Shown in pieces: positions 19,180 to 29,922 of a DNA stretch of 64,000 nt. The notes below the pieces were generated by a model that was not told where the DNA came from, did no database searches, and saw nothing but the letters and a program-made list of their open reading frames with translations. The first letter of the stretch is position 1, and every line of letters starts with the position of its first letter. Made by a program: the position numbers and the translations under genes. Origin of the DNA: Burkholderia cepacia ATCC 25416 (GTDB taxonomy: Bacteria > Pseudomonadota > Gammaproteobacteria > Burkholderiales > Burkholderiaceae). The DNA is taken from contig NZ_CP012981.1 of the NCBI RefSeq assembly GCF_001411495.1, positions 310,001 through 374,000 of the forward strand, read 5' to 3'.

Positions 19180-22100
19180 TTAGACCAGCACGCGCTCGAT
19201 CCCGCCATTGTTCGCGCGTGCGACATAATCGGCCATCCAGTTCTCGCCGAGCACCTGGCGCGCGATTTCGACCACGATGTAGTCGGCTTCGAGGTTCGCA
19301 TCCTCGCCGTAGCGCGACAGGCCCTGCAGGCATGACGGGCAGCTCGTCAGGATCTTCACGTCCGGGCCGTTCGCGGCCGCGGCGGCTGGCGCCGGCGCAG
19401 CGCCGGCCACGACCGGGATGCTGCGCAGCTTCGCGGCGCCCTTGCGGATCTCCTCTTCCTTGCGGAAACGCACCTGCGTGGAGATATCCGGCCGCGTGAC
19501 CGCCAGCGTGCCCGACTCACCGCAGCAACGATCGTTCTTCTCGATCTTGTAGCCGTCCTTCTCCGCGCCCATCAGCTCGTTCACGAGCTTCACCGGGTCC
19601 ATCGTCTTGATCGGCGTATGGCACGGGTCGTGATACATGTAGCGCGTGCCCGTCACGCCGTCGAGCTTCATCCCCTTCTCGAGCAGGAACTCGTGGATGT
19701 CGATGATCCGGCAGCCCGGGAAGATCTTGTCGAATTCATAGCCGGCGAGCTGGTCGTAGCAGGTGCCGCACGACACGACCACCGTCTTGATATCGAGGTA
19801 GTTCAGCGTGTTCGCGACCCGGTGAAACAGCACGCGGTTGTCGGTGACGATCTTCTCGGCCTTGTCGTACTGGCCCGAGCCGCGCTGCGGATAGCCGCAG
19901 CACAGGTAGCCCGGCGGCAGCACGGTCTGCACGCCGGCCTCCCACAGCATCGCCTGCGTCGCGAGGCCGACCTGCGAGAACAAACGCTCGGAGCCGCAGC
20001 CCGGGAAGTAGAACACCGCTTCCGAATCGACGGTCGTCGACTTCGGGTTGCGGATGATCGGCACGATCTTGTTGTCCTCGATGTCGAGCAGCGCGCGCGC
20101 CGTCTTCTTCGGGAGGTTGCCCGGCATCTTCTTGTTGACGAAGTGGATCACCTGCTCGACGACGGGCGGCTTGCCCACCGTCGCCGGCGGGTGCTGCGTC
20201 TGCTTCTTCACGACGTTCTTCAGCATGTCGTTCGCGAAGCGCTGCACCTTGTAGCCGACGCCCATCATCACGCTGCGCGCGGCGTTGATCGTCTGCGGGT
20301 TGGTCGCGTTCAGGAAGAACATGCCCGCCGCATTACCGGCGTTGAATTTCTTCTTGCCCATCTTGCGCAACAGGTTGCGCATGTTCATCGTGACGTCACC
20401 GAAATCGATCTTCACCGGGCACGGCGTCGCGCACTTGTGGCACACCGTGCAGTGGTCGGCCACGTCGTTGAACTCGTCCCAGTGCTTGATCGACACGCCG
20501 CGGCGCGTCTGTTCCTCATACAGGAACGCCTCGACCAGCAGCGACGTCGCGAGGATCTTGTTACGCGGGCTGTACAGCAGGTTTGCGCGCGGCACGTGCG
20601 TCGCGCACACCGGCTTGCACTTGCCGCAGCGCAGGCAGTCCTTCACCGAATCGGCGATCGCGCCGATGTCGGACTGCTTCATGATCAGCGACTCGTATCC
20701 CATCAGCCCGAAGCTCGGCGTATAGGCGTTGCGCAGATCGGCGCCTTCGAGCAGCTTGCCCTTGTTGAAACGGCCGTTCGGGTCGACGCGCTGCTTGTAC
20801 GCGCGGAATTCGGCGATCTCGTCGTCGGTCAGGAACTCGAGCTTCGTGATGCCGATGCCGTGCTCGCCGGAAATCACGCCGTCGAGCGAACGCGCGAGCG
20901 TCATGATGCGCGCGACCGCCGCGTGGGCGTCCTGCAGCATCTCGTAGTTGTCGGAGTTGACCGGCAGGTTGGTGTGGACGTTGCCGTCGCCCGCGTGCAT
21001 GTGCAGCGCGACGAACACGCGGCCGCGCAGCACCTGCTTGTGGATCGCCTGCGCTTCGTCGAGGATCTGCTTGAACGCGCCGCCGTTGAAGATCGCGCGC
21101 AGCTCCGCGCGGATCTCCTGCTTCCACGAGATGCGCACCGTGCGGTCCTGCGTGACGTGGAACACGGTCGCGCCCGGCTGCTCGTCCGCGCGATCGGCGA
21201 ACTTCTCGGCGAGCGCCTCGTAACCGAGTTGCACGAGGTAGTGCTGCGCCTCGCGCAGCGGCTGGTCGAGGCGGTCGCGCACGAATTCCCAGCGCGCGCG
21301 CACGCGCTTGAGCAGCTCCAGTGCCTGCTGGACGCGATCCTCGAGCAGTTCGGCGCTCGGGATCTCGTTCGCGTCGTCGGTCTTGCCGAGCGGCAGGTTG
21401 CCGCCGCGGAAAAACGCTTCCAGCGCGTCGACCAGCTGCAGCTTGTTCTTCAGCGACAGCTCGATGTTGATCCGCTCGATGCCGTCGGTGTACTCGCCCA
21501 TCCGGTTCAGCGGGATGACGACGTCTTCGTTGATCTTGAACGCGTTCGTGTGCTTCGCGATCGCGGCCGTGCGGCTGCGGTCGAGCCAGAAGCGCTTGCG
21601 CGCCTCCGCGCTGATCGCGACGAAGCCTTCGCCGCTCTTGCCGTTCGCCATCCGGATCACTTCGGACGTCGCGTGCGCGACCGCGTCGGCGTCATCGCCG
21701 ACGATGTCGCCGATCAGCACCATCTTGGGAAATGCGTTGCGCTTGCTCTTGGTCGCGTAGCCGACCGCGCGCAGGTAGCGCTCGTCGAGGTGCTCGAGGC
21801 CCGCGAGGATCGCGCCGCCCTGCTTCGACGTCTCGAACAGGTAGTCCTTGATCTCGACGATGCTCGGGATCGCCTCGCGCGCCTGGCCGAAGAATTCCAG
21901 GCAGACGGTGCGCGTGTGCGCCGGCATCTTGTGCAGCACCCAGCGCGCGGACGTGATGAGCCCGTCGCAGCCTTCCTTCTGCACGCCCGGCAGGCCGGCG
22001 AGGAACTTGTCGGTCACGTCCTTGCCGAGGCCTTCCTTGCGGAACCGGCGGCCCTCGATCTCGAGCATCTCGCTCTTCAGCAGCTTCTCGCCCGGCGCAT

Positions 22101-23205
22101 ATGCGCCGTCGAACCACTTCAGCTCGAAACGCGCGACCGCGATGTCGTGGATCTTGCCCTGGTTGTGCTCGTGGCGCGTGACTTCGAGCCAGTTGCCGTC
22201 CGGGTCGACCATCCGCCACCAGGCCAGGTTGTCGAGCGCGGTGCCCCACAGCACGGCCTTCTTGCCGCCCGCGTTCATCGCGACGTTGCCGCCGATGCAC
22301 GATGCGTCGAGCGAGGTCGGATCGACCGCGAACACGTAGCCGGCCGCTTCCGCGGCTTCCGTCACGCGGCGCGTGACGACGCCCGCGCCGGAGAAGATCG
22401 TCGGCACCTTGTGCGCGACGCCCGGCAGCTCGGTCAGCTCGACCGCGCCGAGCTGCTCGAGCTTCTCGGTGTTGATCACCGCGGAGAACGGCGTGAGCGG
22501 CACCGCGCCGCCCGTGTAGCCGGTGCCGCCGCCGCGCGGGATCACGGTCAGGCCGAGCTCGAAGCAGGCCTTGATCAGGCCGGCGATCTCGGCTTCGGTA
22601 TCGGGGGTGAGCACGACGAACGGGTATTCGACCCGCCAGTCGGTCGCGTCGGTCACGTGCGACACGCGCGACAGCCCGTCGAAACGGATGTTGTCCTTCT
22701 GCGTGCAGCGGCCGAGCGCCTTGGTCGCGCGGCGGCGCAGGTCGGCCATCTTCTCGAATTCGTCGGCGAACTCGTTGACCGCGCGCTGCGCGGCGGTTTC
22801 GAGCATCTCGACGCGCGATGCGCGTTCGCGGCCCGCGTCGTCGCGGTGCTCGGTGAGATCCGCGCTGCGGCGCTTGCCGATTTCGGTCAGCCGGTGGTTC
22901 AGCGCCTCGATCAGCAGCGCGCGGCGCTTCGGGTTGTCGAGCAGGTCGTCCTGCAGGTACGGGTTGCGGCGCACGACCCAGATGTCGCCGAGCACTTCAT
23001 ACAGCATCCGTGCCGAGCGGCCCGTACGGCGCTCGGCGCGCAGCTCGTCGAGCACCGACCACGCCTCTTCGCCGAGCAGGCGGATCACGATCTCGCGATC
23101 CGAGAAGGACGTGTAGTTGTAGGGAATCTCGCGCAACCGGGGCGCGGGGTCGGCGGCGACGGCGGCTGCCGCGCCATGCGGATCGAAAACTTGTGGTGCG
23201 TTCAT
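19180..23205 (-). CDS. Giant FAD-linked oxidase / Fe-S / CCG-domain oxidoreductase (DUF3683 type)
   Basis: A 1341-residue fusion of all parts needed for a 2-hydroxyacid (D-lactate or glycolate-like) dehydrogenase. From the N terminus there is an uncharacterised region (about 1-170, DUF3683-like). An FAD-binding domain has [13 protein letters not shown] at about 222-233, and an FAD-oxidase C-terminal domain ends near 820 ([14 protein letters not shown]). A di-cluster ferredoxin region follows ([26 protein letters not shown]). Two cysteine-rich CCG domains close the protein ([10 protein letters not shown]...[10 protein letters not shown] and HDPCHTP...RCCGESGTL). GlcD and GlcF are separate in E. 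coli; here they are one polypeptide. Likely peripheral on the inner membrane, feeding electrons to quinone. The substrate is inferred, not shown. Confidence 0.88.
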   Translation of the reverse strand: MNAPQVFDPHGAAAAVAADPAPRLREIPYNYTSFSDREIVIRLLGEEAWSVLDELRAERRTGRSARMLYEVLGDIWVVRRNPYLQDDLLDNPKRRALLIEALNHRLTEIGKRRSADLTEHRDDAGRERASRVEMLETAAQRAVNEFADEFEKMADLRRRATKALGRCTQKDNIRFDGLSRVSHVTDATDWRVEYPFVVLTPDTEAEIAGLIKACFELGLTVIPRGGGTGYTGGAVPLTPFSAVINTEKLEQLGAVELTELPGVAHKVPTIFSGAGVVTRRVTEAAEAAGYVFAVDPTSLDASCIGGNVAMNAGGKKAVLWGTALDNLAWWRMVDPDGNWLEVTRHEHNQGKIHDIAVARFELKWFDGAYAPGEKLLKSEMLEIEGRRFRKEGLGKDVTDKFLAGLPGVQKEGCDGLITSARWVLHKMPAHTRTVCLEFFGQAREAIPSIVEIKDYLFETSKQGGAILAGLEHLDERYLRAVGYATKSKRNAFPKMVLIGDIVGDDADAVAHATSEVIRMANGKSGEGFVAISAEARKRFWLDRSRTAAIAKHTNAFKINEDVVIPLNRMGEYTDGIERINIELSLKNKLQLVDALEAFFRGGNLPLGKTDDANEIPSAELLEDRVQQALELLKRVRARWEFVRDRLDQPLREAQHYLVQLGYEALAEKFADRADEQPGATVFHVTQDRTVRISWKQEIRAELRAIFNGGAFKQILDEAQAIHKQVLRGRVFVALHMHAGDGNVHTNLPVNSDNYEMLQDAHAAVARIMTLARSLDGVISGEHGIGITKLEFLTDDEIAEFRAYKQRVDPNGRFNKGKLLEGADLRNAYTPSFGLMGYESLIMKQSDIGAIADSVKDCLRCGKCKPVCATHVPRANLLYSPRNKILATSLLVEAFLYEEQTRRGVSIKHWDEFNDVADHCTVCHKCATPCPVKIDFGDVTMNMRNLLRKMGKKKFNAGNAAGMFFLNATNPQTINAARSVMMGVGYKVQRFANDMLKNVVKKQTQHPPATVGKPPVVEQVIHFVNKKMPGNLPKKTARALLDIEDNKIVPIIRNPKSTTVDSEAVFYFPGCGSERLFSQVGLATQAMLWEAGVQTVLPPGYLCCGYPQRGSGQYDKAEKIVTDNRVLFHRVANTLNYLDIKTVVVSCGTCYDQLAGYEFDKIFPGCRIIDIHEFLLEKGMKLDGVTGTRYMYHDPCHTPIKTMDPVKLVNELMGAEKDGYKIEKNDRCCGESGTLAVTRPDISTQVRFRKEEEIRKGAAKLRSIPVVAGAAPAPAAAAANGPDVKILTSCPSCLQGLSRYGEDANLEADYIVVEIARQVLGENWMADYVARANNGGIERVLV

Positions 23206-23781
23206 GTTCGGACGACTCGGAGGGCCGATACACCGTGCACGGGCGTCGGCAAGCGCGTGGGCGCAATCTTGGGGAAATCTGTTCTGTTACCAGGCGCGCG
23301 GCTGTCCTTCATGGGGCCGGAGCGGGCGGAGATTCGCCCCTCCTAGCCGGCGACAGGGCCTGGCGGCACTCGATCATCAGCACGATCGCGCGCGGCGCGC
23401 ATGCCGTTCCGCCGCGGGGCTGGCTGCGCGCGGCGTCGGCTTCAACGGTGCGATCCGAGGGTGCCTCTGCATCTTCCGAATCCTTGATTCAAAACGGAAT
23501 TCTAACCCATGATCGGGCCACGCGTGACACGTCGGACAGGTCGTGGGGCTATCGCCGCGAGCCGCGCCAGGCCTGGCTCGGCGCGATTTCACGCGGTCAT
23601 TCGCCGTCCGTCCGGTCGGTAACCACGCGGTTAAGCCGGTAAAAAAGGCCGCGCAACGTCGCCGACGCATCGTCCGCACGGCCCCGCGGGCGTGCGCCCG
23701 GCATGCCGCTTGCGTACAGGCGGACCCTTGGCGCTATCATTGATCCTTTACCGTCTGCTACCGCACTGCACGCGAGCGCCC
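23206..23781. promoter_or_regulatory. 576-base intergenic region between divergent oxidoreductase and ilvA
   Basis: No convincing coding sequence. The right end holds a possible ilvA promoter: TTGCGT at 23710-23715 and TATCAT near 23735-23740, with a long spacer. An AT-richer patch lies around 23480-23515. No strong palindrome, leader peptide or attenuator was recognised, although ilv genes in some bacteria have them. Confidence 0.35.
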
Positions 23782-25305
23782 ATGGCATCCCACGATTACC
23801 TGAAGAAAATCCTCACCGCGCGCGTCTACGACGTCGCGATCGAGACGGAACTCGAATCCGCCCGCAACCTGTCCGCCCGGCTGCGCAACGCCGTCTACCT
23901 CAAGCGCGAGGACAACCAGCCGGTGTTCTCGTTCAAGCTGCGCGGCGCGTACAACAAGATGGCGCACATTCCGGCGGACGCGCTCGCCCGCGGCGTGATT
24001 ACGGCATCGGCCGGCAACCATGCGCAGGGTGTCGCGTTCTCGGCGGCCCGGATGGGCGTCAAGGCGGTGATCGTCGTGCCCGTCACGACGCCGCAGGTGA
24101 AGGTCGATGCGGTGCGCGCGCACGGCGGCCCGAGCGTCGAGGTGATCCAGGCCGGGGAGTCGTACAGCGATGCGTATGCATACGCGGTCAAGGTGCAGGA
24201 GGAGCGCGGCCTCACGTTCGTCCATCCGTTCGACGATCCGTACGTGATCGCCGGCCAGGGCACGATCGCGATGGAGATCCTGCGCCAGCACCAGGGCCCG
24301 ATCCACGCGATCTTCGTGCCGATCGGCGGCGGCGGGCTCGCGTCCGGCGTCGCGGCCTACGTGAAGGCGGTGCGACCGGAGATCAAGGTGATCGGCGTGC
24401 AGGCCGAGGATTCGTGCGCGATGGCGCAGTCGCTCGACGCGGGCAAGCGCGTCGAGCTGAGCGAGGTCGGCCTGTTCGCGGACGGTACCGCCGTGAAGCT
24501 GGTCGGCGAGGAAACCTTCCGGCTCTGCAGCGAATACCTCGACGGCGTCCTGACGGTGAACACCGACGCGCTGTGCGCGGCGATCAAGGACGTCTTCCAG
24601 GACACGCGCAGCGTGCTCGAGCCGTCCGGCGCGCTCGCGGTCGCGGGCGCGAAGCTCTACGCGGAACGCGAAGGCATCGAGAACCAGACGCTCGTCGCGG
24701 TCACGTCCGGCGCGAACATGAACTTCGACCGGATGCGCTTCGTCGCCGAGCGCGCGGAAGTGGGCGAGGCGCGCGAAGCCGTGTTCGCGGTCACGATCCC
24801 CGAGGAACGCGGCAGCTTCAAGCGGTTCTGCTCGCTCGTCGGCGACCGCAACGTCACCGAGTTCAACTACCGGATCGCCGATGCACAGGCCGCGCACATC
24901 TTCGTCGGGGTGCAGATCAAGCGCCGCGGCGAATCGGCCGAGATCGCCGCGAACTTCGAATCGCACGGCTTCAAGTCCGTCGACCTGACGCACGACGAGC
25001 TGTCGAAGGAACACATCCGCTACATGGTCGGCGGCCGTTCGCCGCTCGCGCTCGACGAGCGCCTGTTCCGCTTCGAGTTCCCGGAACGGCCGGGCGCGCT
25101 GATGAAGTTCCTGTCGTCGATGGCGCCGGACTGGAACATCAGCCTGTTCCATTACCGCAACCAGGGCGCGGACTACAGCTCGATCCTCGTCGGGCTGCAG
25201 GTGCCGCAGGCCGATCGCGCCGAATTCGAACGCTTCCTCGCGGCACTCGGCTATCCGTATGTCGAGGAGAGCGCCAACCCGGCCTACCGCCTCTTCCTGT
25301 CGTAA
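23782..25305 (+). CDS. ilvA: Threonine ammonia-lyase (biosynthetic threonine dehydratase)
   Basis: A 507-residue PLP enzyme converting threonine to 2-oxobutanoate, the first step to isoleucine. The PLP lysine is K52 in [12 protein letters not shown], and the phosphate-binding loop is [10 protein letters not shown]. The C-terminal third has two ACT-like regulatory domains (about 325-410 and 420-507), so isoleucine feedback inhibition is expected; the short catabolic TdcB type lacks them. ATG at 23782 starts the typical [11 protein letters not shown]. queF follows 11 bases after the stop on the same strand. Confidence 0.96.
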   Translation: MASHDYLKKILTARVYDVAIETELESARNLSARLRNAVYLKREDNQPVFSFKLRGAYNKMAHIPADALARGVITASAGNHAQGVAFSAARMGVKAVIVVPVTTPQVKVDAVRAHGGPSVEVIQAGESYSDAYAYAVKVQEERGLTFVHPFDDPYVIAGQGTIAMEILRQHQGPIHAIFVPIGGGGLASGVAAYVKAVRPEIKVIGVQAEDSCAMAQSLDAGKRVELSEVGLFADGTAVKLVGEETFRLCSEYLDGVLTVNTDALCAAIKDVFQDTRSVLEPSGALAVAGAKLYAEREGIENQTLVAVTSGANMNFDRMRFVAERAEVGEAREAVFAVTIPEERGSFKRFCSLVGDRNVTEFNYRIADAQAAHIFVGVQIKRRGESAEIAANFESHGFKSVDLTHDELSKEHIRYMVGGRSPLALDERLFRFEFPERPGALMKFLSSMAPDWNISLFHYRNQGADYSSILVGLQVPQADRAEFERFLAALGYPYVEESANPAYRLFLS

Positions 25306-25316
25306 AGGCGTCACGC

Positions 25317-26141
25317 ATGAATCCCGAACATTCCCCGCTCGGCAAGGCCACCGTCTACGCGGCCCAGTACGACGCGTCGCTGCTGTTCCCGATCCCGCGC
25401 GCCGGCGCGCGCGAGCAGCTCGGCATCGCGTCGGCGCTGCCGTTCTTCGGCACCGACATCTGGAACGCATACGAGCTGTCCTGGCTCAACGCGCGCGGCA
25501 AGCCGCAGATCGCGGTTGCGACCTTCTACGTGCCGGCCGAATCGCCGAACATCGTCGAGTCGAAGTCGTTCAAGCTGTATCTCGGCTCGTTCGCGCAGAC
25601 GAAATTCGACTCGATCGACGCGGTGCGCGACACGCTGAAGCGCGACGTGTCGGCCGCGTGCGGGGCGAGCGTCGCCGTGCAGCTCGTGTCGCCGCACGAT
25701 TTCGGCAAGCTCGAAATGGACGAACTCGACGGGCTGTCGCTCGACCGGCTCGACCTCGACACCGACGTGTACGAACCCGATCCGTCGCTGCTGTCGGCGG
25801 CCGTCGACGAAGCGCCGGTCGAGGAGACGCTCGTGTCCGACCTGCTGCGCTCGAACTGCCCGGTCACCGGCCAGCCCGACTGGGGCAGCGTGCAGATTCA
25901 CTACGTCGGGCCGCAGATCGACCACGCGGGCCTGCTGCGCTACATCATCTCGTTCCGCAACCACACGGGCTTTCACGAGCAGTGCGTCGAGCGGATCTTC
26001 CTCGACATCCTGCACGCGTGCAAACCGGTGAAGCTCGCGGTGTATGCGCGCTATACGCGCCGCGGCGGGCTCGACATCAACCCGTTCCGCACAAACTACA
26101 ACCAGCCGATGCCGGACAACGCGCGCAACGCGCGGCAGTGA
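25317..26141 (+). CDS. queF: NADPH-dependent 7-cyano-7-deazaguanine reductase
   Basis: A 274-residue bimodular (long, YqcD-type) QueF, reducing preQ0 to preQ1 in queuosine synthesis. The N-terminal half carries the signature [12 protein letters not shown] (about 81-92). The C-terminal half has the thioimide-forming cysteine C181 and the catalytic aspartate D188 in [23 protein letters not shown] closes the protein. ATG at 25317 starts just after the ilvA stop. A terminator follows at 26208. Confidence 0.96.
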   Translation: MNPEHSPLGKATVYAAQYDASLLFPIPRAGAREQLGIASALPFFGTDIWNAYELSWLNARGKPQIAVATFYVPAESPNIVESKSFKLYLGSFAQTKFDSIDAVRDTLKRDVSAACGASVAVQLVSPHDFGKLEMDELDGLSLDRLDLDTDVYEPDPSLLSAAVDEAPVEETLVSDLLRSNCPVTGQPDWGSVQIHYVGPQIDHAGLLRYIISFRNHTGFHEQCVERIFLDILHACKPVKLAVYARYTRRGGLDINPFRTNYNQPMPDNARNARQ

Positions 26142-26207
26142 CGGCGGCGGGTGGCCGCCGCAGCTTGCCTTTTGCCGCCGGCGACGCGCGGCCGCCACCC
26201 CAAATAC

Positions 26208-26244
26208 AACAGCCCGACCGGAATCAACCGGCCGGGCTGTTTTT
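26208..26244 (+). terminator. Intrinsic terminator after queF
   Basis: A 14-bp stem with one mismatch (26208-26221 with 26228-26241) is followed by TTTTT on the plus strand. It ends the ilvA-queF transcript. Confidence 0.82.
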
Positions 26245-26276
26245 CATTGCGCGGGAAAAGCGCGAACGAACGACGA

Positions 26277-26696
26277 TCACCCGCTCACCGGCCGCTCCGG
26301 CAGGATCTCCACCAGGCGCAGCAGGTATCCGTCGGGATCCTGCACCAGCATCTCGATCTGGCCATGCTCGATCTCGCCCTCCCGATACCAGGACGTGCGC
26401 GGCTCGACGAACAGCGGCACGCGCGCGGCGCGGATCCTGTCGAGAATGGGGTCGAGCGCATCGACCTCGATCTGAAAATTGATCCCGCGCCCGAACGGCG
26501 GCTCCAGCGGGCCGGTCAGCCAGCCCTCCGCGCTGTACTGCTCGAGCATCAGCTGAGCCCGGCCGATTTCCAGATAGGCGAAGCCGTCTTCCGGACGTTC
26601 GAAGCGAATCCGGAATCCCAGCACGTCACGATAGAAGCGCACGCTTCCGGCGAGGTCCGAGCAGATCAGCTCCGGCACCAGCGCAGCCCATTCCAT
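26277..26696 (-). CDS. VOC-family (glyoxalase/bleomycin-resistance-like) protein
   Basis: A 139-residue vicinal-oxygen-chelate protein: LVPELICSDLAGSVRFYRDV is the N-terminal beta-alpha element, and VLGFRIRFERPEDGFAYLEI and MLVQDPDGYLLRLVE are the other family segments. It may bind or detoxify a small hydrophobic compound; metal-binding and substrate cannot be told. ATG at 26696 has GGAGGGG six bases upstream. It is convergent with queF and sits alone. Confidence 0.82.
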   Translation of the reverse strand: MEWAALVPELICSDLAGSVRFYRDVLGFRIRFERPEDGFAYLEIGRAQLMLEQYSAEGWLTGPLEPPFGRGINFQIEVDALDPILDRIRAARVPLFVEPRTSWYREGEIEHGQIEMLVQDPDGYLLRLVEILPERPVSG

Positions 26697-26810
26697 GAAT
26701 TTCCCCTCCGTACGATCACGCGGCACATTACATGAACGGGCGGGTGGCGTTGCGGCGGTTGCCGCCGTGGCGCACCGGGCAACAATCGAACCGTGCGCGA
26801 CATACGACAA

Positions 26811-26850
26811 AACGGGCCCGGCGCACGTGAATGCGCCGGGCCCGTTCTGG
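26811..26850 (-). terminator. Intrinsic terminator after the RidA gene
   Basis: A perfect 15-bp GC-rich stem (26811-26825 with 26832-26846, 6-base loop) is followed on the minus strand by TTTTG, just past the RidA stop codon at 26871. Confidence 0.7.
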
Positions 26851-26870
26851 AGCGGCTCGCCGTTGCGGCG

Positions 26871-27257
26871 TTACTTCGCCGGCGCCTTGTACGCGATGCA
26901 GTCGACCTCGACCTTGCAGTCGATGACCATGCTCGACTGCACGCACGCGCGTGCCGGCGGATGCTCGCCGAAGTACGACACGAACACCTTGTTGAACGAC
27001 GCGAAATCGCGTGCGTCGTCGAGCCACACGCCGCAGCGCACGACGTGCTCGAGGCCGTAGCCCGCTTCCTTCAGGATCGCGATCACGTTCTCGATCGTCT
27101 GCTTCGACTGCGTGACGATCCCGCCTTCGACGACCTCGCCGTTCACCATCGGCGTCTGGCCCGACACGTACAGCCAGCCGTCGGCCTCGACCGCGCGTGC
27201 GAACGGCATCACCTGACCGCCCGTCCCCTTCGCTTCGCCTACGCCATATCGCTTCAT
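26871..27257 (-). CDS. RidA-family enamine/imine deaminase
   Basis: A 128-residue RidA/YjgF protein. RidA hydrolyses reactive enamines such as 2-aminoacrylate released by PLP dehydratases. The key arginine is R103 in HPPARACVQ and the acidic residue is E117 in CKVEVDC, equivalent to R105/E120 of E. coli RidA. ATG at 27257 starts the domain. It lies downstream of an N-acyl-D-amino-acid deacylase and close to a PLP D-serine-dehydratase-like gene, which would generate exactly such an enamine. Confidence 0.9.
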   Translation of the reverse strand: MKRYGVGEAKGTGGQVMPFARAVEADGWLYVSGQTPMVNGEVVEGGIVTQSKQTIENVIAILKEAGYGLEHVVRCGVWLDDARDFASFNKVFVSYFGEHPPARACVQSSMVIDCKVEVDCIAYKAPAK

Positions 27258-27381
27258 CGTTTCACTCCTTGTTTGTCGACCGCTTCGACGCTTCAGCGCC
27301 GGCGCCGGTCCCATGCAACGCACGGTTGCGGATGCGCGCGCCGACGATGGCGCGCGCGGCAGATCGGAACGACAACCGCGT

Positions 27382-28863
27382 TCAGAACGCGGCGTCGGCA
27401 CTCGCCGGCACACGCTCGCCGCGTGCGACGAAGCCGCCGGCGCGCTCGCCGGTCGGCTGGCCGTTTTCGTAGGTCAGCACGCCGTTCACCCACACGGCGT
27501 CGATTCCGTGCGCGGGCTGCTGCGGCTTCTCGAACGTCGCGGCGTCGATCACGCGCGCCGGGTCGAACAGCACGAGATCGGCGTGGTAGCCCACATGCAC
27601 CTCGCCGCGCCGCGCGATGCCGTAGCGGCGCGCGGACAGCGACGTCATCTTGCGGATCGCCTCCTCGAGCGGCAGCAGGTTCGTGTCGCGCACGTAATGG
27701 CCGAGCACGCGCGGGAACGCGCCCCACAGCCGCGGGTGCGGCAGCGGATCGTTCGGCAGGCCGTCGGAGCCCACCATCGTCGCCGGGTGCGACAGGATCC
27801 GGCGCACGTCGTCCTCGGACATGTTGTGGTACACGGCGCCCGCCGGGCGGATGCGCTGCGCGGCTTCCTGCTCGGTCACGCCCCAGTCGGCCGCGATCGC
27901 CTTCAGCAGCTTGCCCGCCACTTCCGGGTGCGGCTCCGACCAGGTGATCGTGATGTCGATGTCGCCCGTCACCTGCTTCAGGTCGAGCGTCGACGAGCTG
28001 CGGCTGTACGGATAGCAGTCGCAGCCGACCGGCTGGTAGCGGCGCGCGCCTTCGAGCGACGCGAGCACTTCGGTGCTGCGCCCCCAGTTCGACGGGCCCG
28101 CGCACTTCAGGTGCGAGATCACGACCGGCACGCGCGCATGGCGGCCGACCTGGTACGCCTCTTCCATCGCATCGAGGATCGCGTCGAATTCGGTGCGCAT
28201 GTGCGTCGTGTACAACGCGCCGGCGTTCGCGAGCGGCTCGGCGAGCGCCATCACCTCTTCGGTCGGCGCCGCGAACGCGGAGCCGTACGCGAGGCCCGAC
28301 GACAGGCCGAGCGCGCCGTTCGCGAGCGCCTCCTCGAGCTGCGCGCGCATCCCGGCGATCTCGCCGTCGGTCGCCGCGCGGTCGAGGCGGTCCATCTGGT
28401 TGTTGCGCAGCGCCGTGTGGCCGACGAGCGCCGCGACGTTCACGGCCGGACGCGCGTCGTTCACGGCCGCGACGTAGTCGGCGAAGGTCGGGTACTGGAA
28501 CGCGCCGCGCTCGCCGAGCAGGTTCATCGGATCGGGCGGATCGCCCGCGAGCGTCACCGGCGACGCGCTGATCCCGCAGTTGCCGACGATCACGGTCGTC
28601 ACGCCCTGCGAGATCTTCGGCACCATCTGCGGCGCGCGGATCACGTGCGTGTCGTCGTGCGTGTGCACGTCGACGAAGCCCGGCGCGAGCGCGCGGCCGT
28701 TCGCATCGACGACGGTTTCGGCGAGCCAGTTCGACAGGTTGCCGATCGCCGCGATCACGCCGTTGCGGATCGCGACGTCGCGCGTGACGGGCGGCGCGCC
28801 GGTACCGTCGTAAAGCTGCGCGCCGACGATCAGCGTATCGGCGGCTTCGGGATGCGAATGCAT
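27382..28863 (-). CDS. N-acyl-D-amino-acid deacylase (D-aminoacylase)
   Basis: A 493-residue amidohydrolase, the size of known D-aminoacylases. The HxH metal motif is H67 and H69 in FVDVHTHDD, and the unusual cysteine ligand is C96 in VGNCGISAS; these positions match the zinc site I recall for the Alcaligenes enzyme (H67, H69, C96). It releases free D-amino acids from N-acyl derivatives. ATG at 28863 has GGTAGGAGA eight bases upstream. The start lies two bases after the stop of the RpiR regulator, and RidA follows 124 bases later, where a 9-bp inverted repeat (27334-27357) without a T tract sits. Confidence 0.92.
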   Translation of the reverse strand: MHSHPEAADTLIVGAQLYDGTGAPPVTRDVAIRNGVIAAIGNLSNWLAETVVDANGRALAPGFVDVHTHDDTHVIRAPQMVPKISQGVTTVIVGNCGISASPVTLAGDPPDPMNLLGERGAFQYPTFADYVAAVNDARPAVNVAALVGHTALRNNQMDRLDRAATDGEIAGMRAQLEEALANGALGLSSGLAYGSAFAAPTEEVMALAEPLANAGALYTTHMRTEFDAILDAMEEAYQVGRHARVPVVISHLKCAGPSNWGRSTEVLASLEGARRYQPVGCDCYPYSRSSSTLDLKQVTGDIDITITWSEPHPEVAGKLLKAIAADWGVTEQEAAQRIRPAGAVYHNMSEDDVRRILSHPATMVGSDGLPNDPLPHPRLWGAFPRVLGHYVRDTNLLPLEEAIRKMTSLSARRYGIARRGEVHVGYHADLVLFDPARVIDAATFEKPQQPAHGIDAVWVNGVLTYENGQPTGERAGGFVARGERVPASADAAF

Positions 28864-28865
28864 GG

Positions 28866-29804
28866 TCAGTCTCCTACCGGTTGACGGTCTCCGCCGCCGC
28901 GGTGCGCATCGAGCGCGTGCTTGATGCGACGCAGCGATTCCCGGCCCGCATCGCCGAGCCGCAACGCGACTCCGGTGACGAGCACGTCGATCGCCATCAT
29001 CATCGCGTAGCGCGATGTCGACGGCTTGTAAATGAAATCGGTTTCGAACGCGACGACCGGGATCAGGTGGTCGGCCAGCTTCGCGAGCGGCGAGGCCGGC
29101 GCGGTGATCGCGATCAGCTTCGCGCCGTAGCGCTTCGCGAGCCGGCAGCTCTCGAGCAGCTCGGGCACGCGCCCGCTCACCGACAGCGCGACGACGACGG
29201 TGTCGCGCGACAGCGTCGCGGCCACCATCCGCTGCAGCAGGCTGTCCTGGTAGCTCGCGACCGGCCGGCCGAAGCGCACGAGCCGGAAACGCAGCTCGTC
29301 GGCGAGCGCGGTCGAGCCGCCGCCCTGCCCGTACACATAGGTCATCTTCGCGCCGGCGAGCAGGTCGGCGGCTTCCTCGAACGACGTATTGCGCAGCAAC
29401 TGGTGGTTGTGCGCGAGCGCCACGCGGATCTCGTCGTAGACCATCGACGCGGGGCTCGTATCGTCGGCCGGCGCGTCGTCGGACGGCACGAGAAAGCGCT
29501 GGCCGACGGCCGCCGCCTGCGCGACCAGCACCTTCAGTTCGCGCACGTCGCGGCAGCCGACGGCCTTCGCGAAACGCGTGACCGTCGCGACGCTGACCTC
29601 CGCATCGCGCGCGAGCGCGCCGATGCTCGCATGTGCGGCGCGTGCCAGATCGGCGAGGATGAACGCGGCGACCTTGCGCTCGGCTTCGCGCAACTCGGGT
29701 GCGCATTCGGCGATCCGCGCGACGATGTCGAGGACCGGCGGGGCGGCTGATGCCGGATAGGGCTCGGCCGCGTGCGGAGCGGACGGATTGGCGGGCGTAT
29801 TCAT
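28866..29804 (-). CDS. MurR/RpiR-family transcriptional regulator
   Basis: A 312-residue regulator: N-terminal RpiR helix-turn-helix (AHASIGALARDAEVSVATVT then RFAKAVGC) and a C-terminal SIS domain (about 140-290, with VYGQGGGSTALADELR and VVALSVSGRV). SIS domains usually sense phosphosugars; in amino-acid loci some RpiR proteins sense other ligands. It heads the operon with D-aminoacylase and RidA and faces the divergent D-serine-dehydratase-like gene. Two inverted repeats in the shared promoter are likely operators. Confidence 0.9.
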   Translation of the reverse strand: MNTPANPSAPHAAEPYPASAAPPVLDIVARIAECAPELREAERKVAAFILADLARAAHASIGALARDAEVSVATVTRFAKAVGCRDVRELKVLVAQAAAVGQRFLVPSDDAPADDTSPASMVYDEIRVALAHNHQLLRNTSFEEAADLLAGAKMTYVYGQGGGSTALADELRFRLVRFGRPVASYQDSLLQRMVAATLSRDTVVVALSVSGRVPELLESCRLAKRYGAKLIAITAPASPLAKLADHLIPVVAFETDFIYKPSTSRYAMMMAIDVLVTGVALRLGDAGRESLRRIKHALDAHRGGGDRQPVGD

Positions 29805-29826
29805 CTGCGGAAAAGGGTGCGAGCTC

Positions 29827-29845
29827 GATGTTACTAAATAACATC
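29827..29845. promoter_or_regulatory. Candidate RpiR operator 1
   Basis: GATGTTA-CTAAA-TAACATC is a perfect 7-bp inverted repeat in the divergent promoter region between the RpiR gene and the D-serine-dehydratase-like gene. Its AT richness stands out in this GC-rich window. Confidence 0.5.
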
Positions 29846-29850
29846 ACCGC

Positions 29851-29877
29851 GCAGATGCTACTTTCTGTACCATCTGC
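29851..29877. promoter_or_regulatory. Candidate RpiR operator 2
   Basis: GCAGATG (29851-29857) and CATCTGC (29871-29877) form a 7-bp inverted repeat with a 13-base spacer. A third CATCTGC copy at 29802-29808 overlaps the regulator's start codon. Confidence 0.38.
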
Positions 29878-29922
29878 GTGTCAACTTCAGTGCAATGCAT
29901 AGTGATGATGGAGCGGGATGAC

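Noticed and set aside
19618..23346. A 1242-codon open frame antisense to the giant oxidoreductase
   Set aside because: It is a GC-driven shadow: Arg/Ala/His/Asp-rich sequence without any domain, opposite a gene with clear Fe-S and FAD motifs.
27334..27357. Nine-bp inverted repeat between the deacylase and RidA genes
   Set aside because: No T tract on either strand, so not called a terminator; kept only as a note in the deacylase entry.
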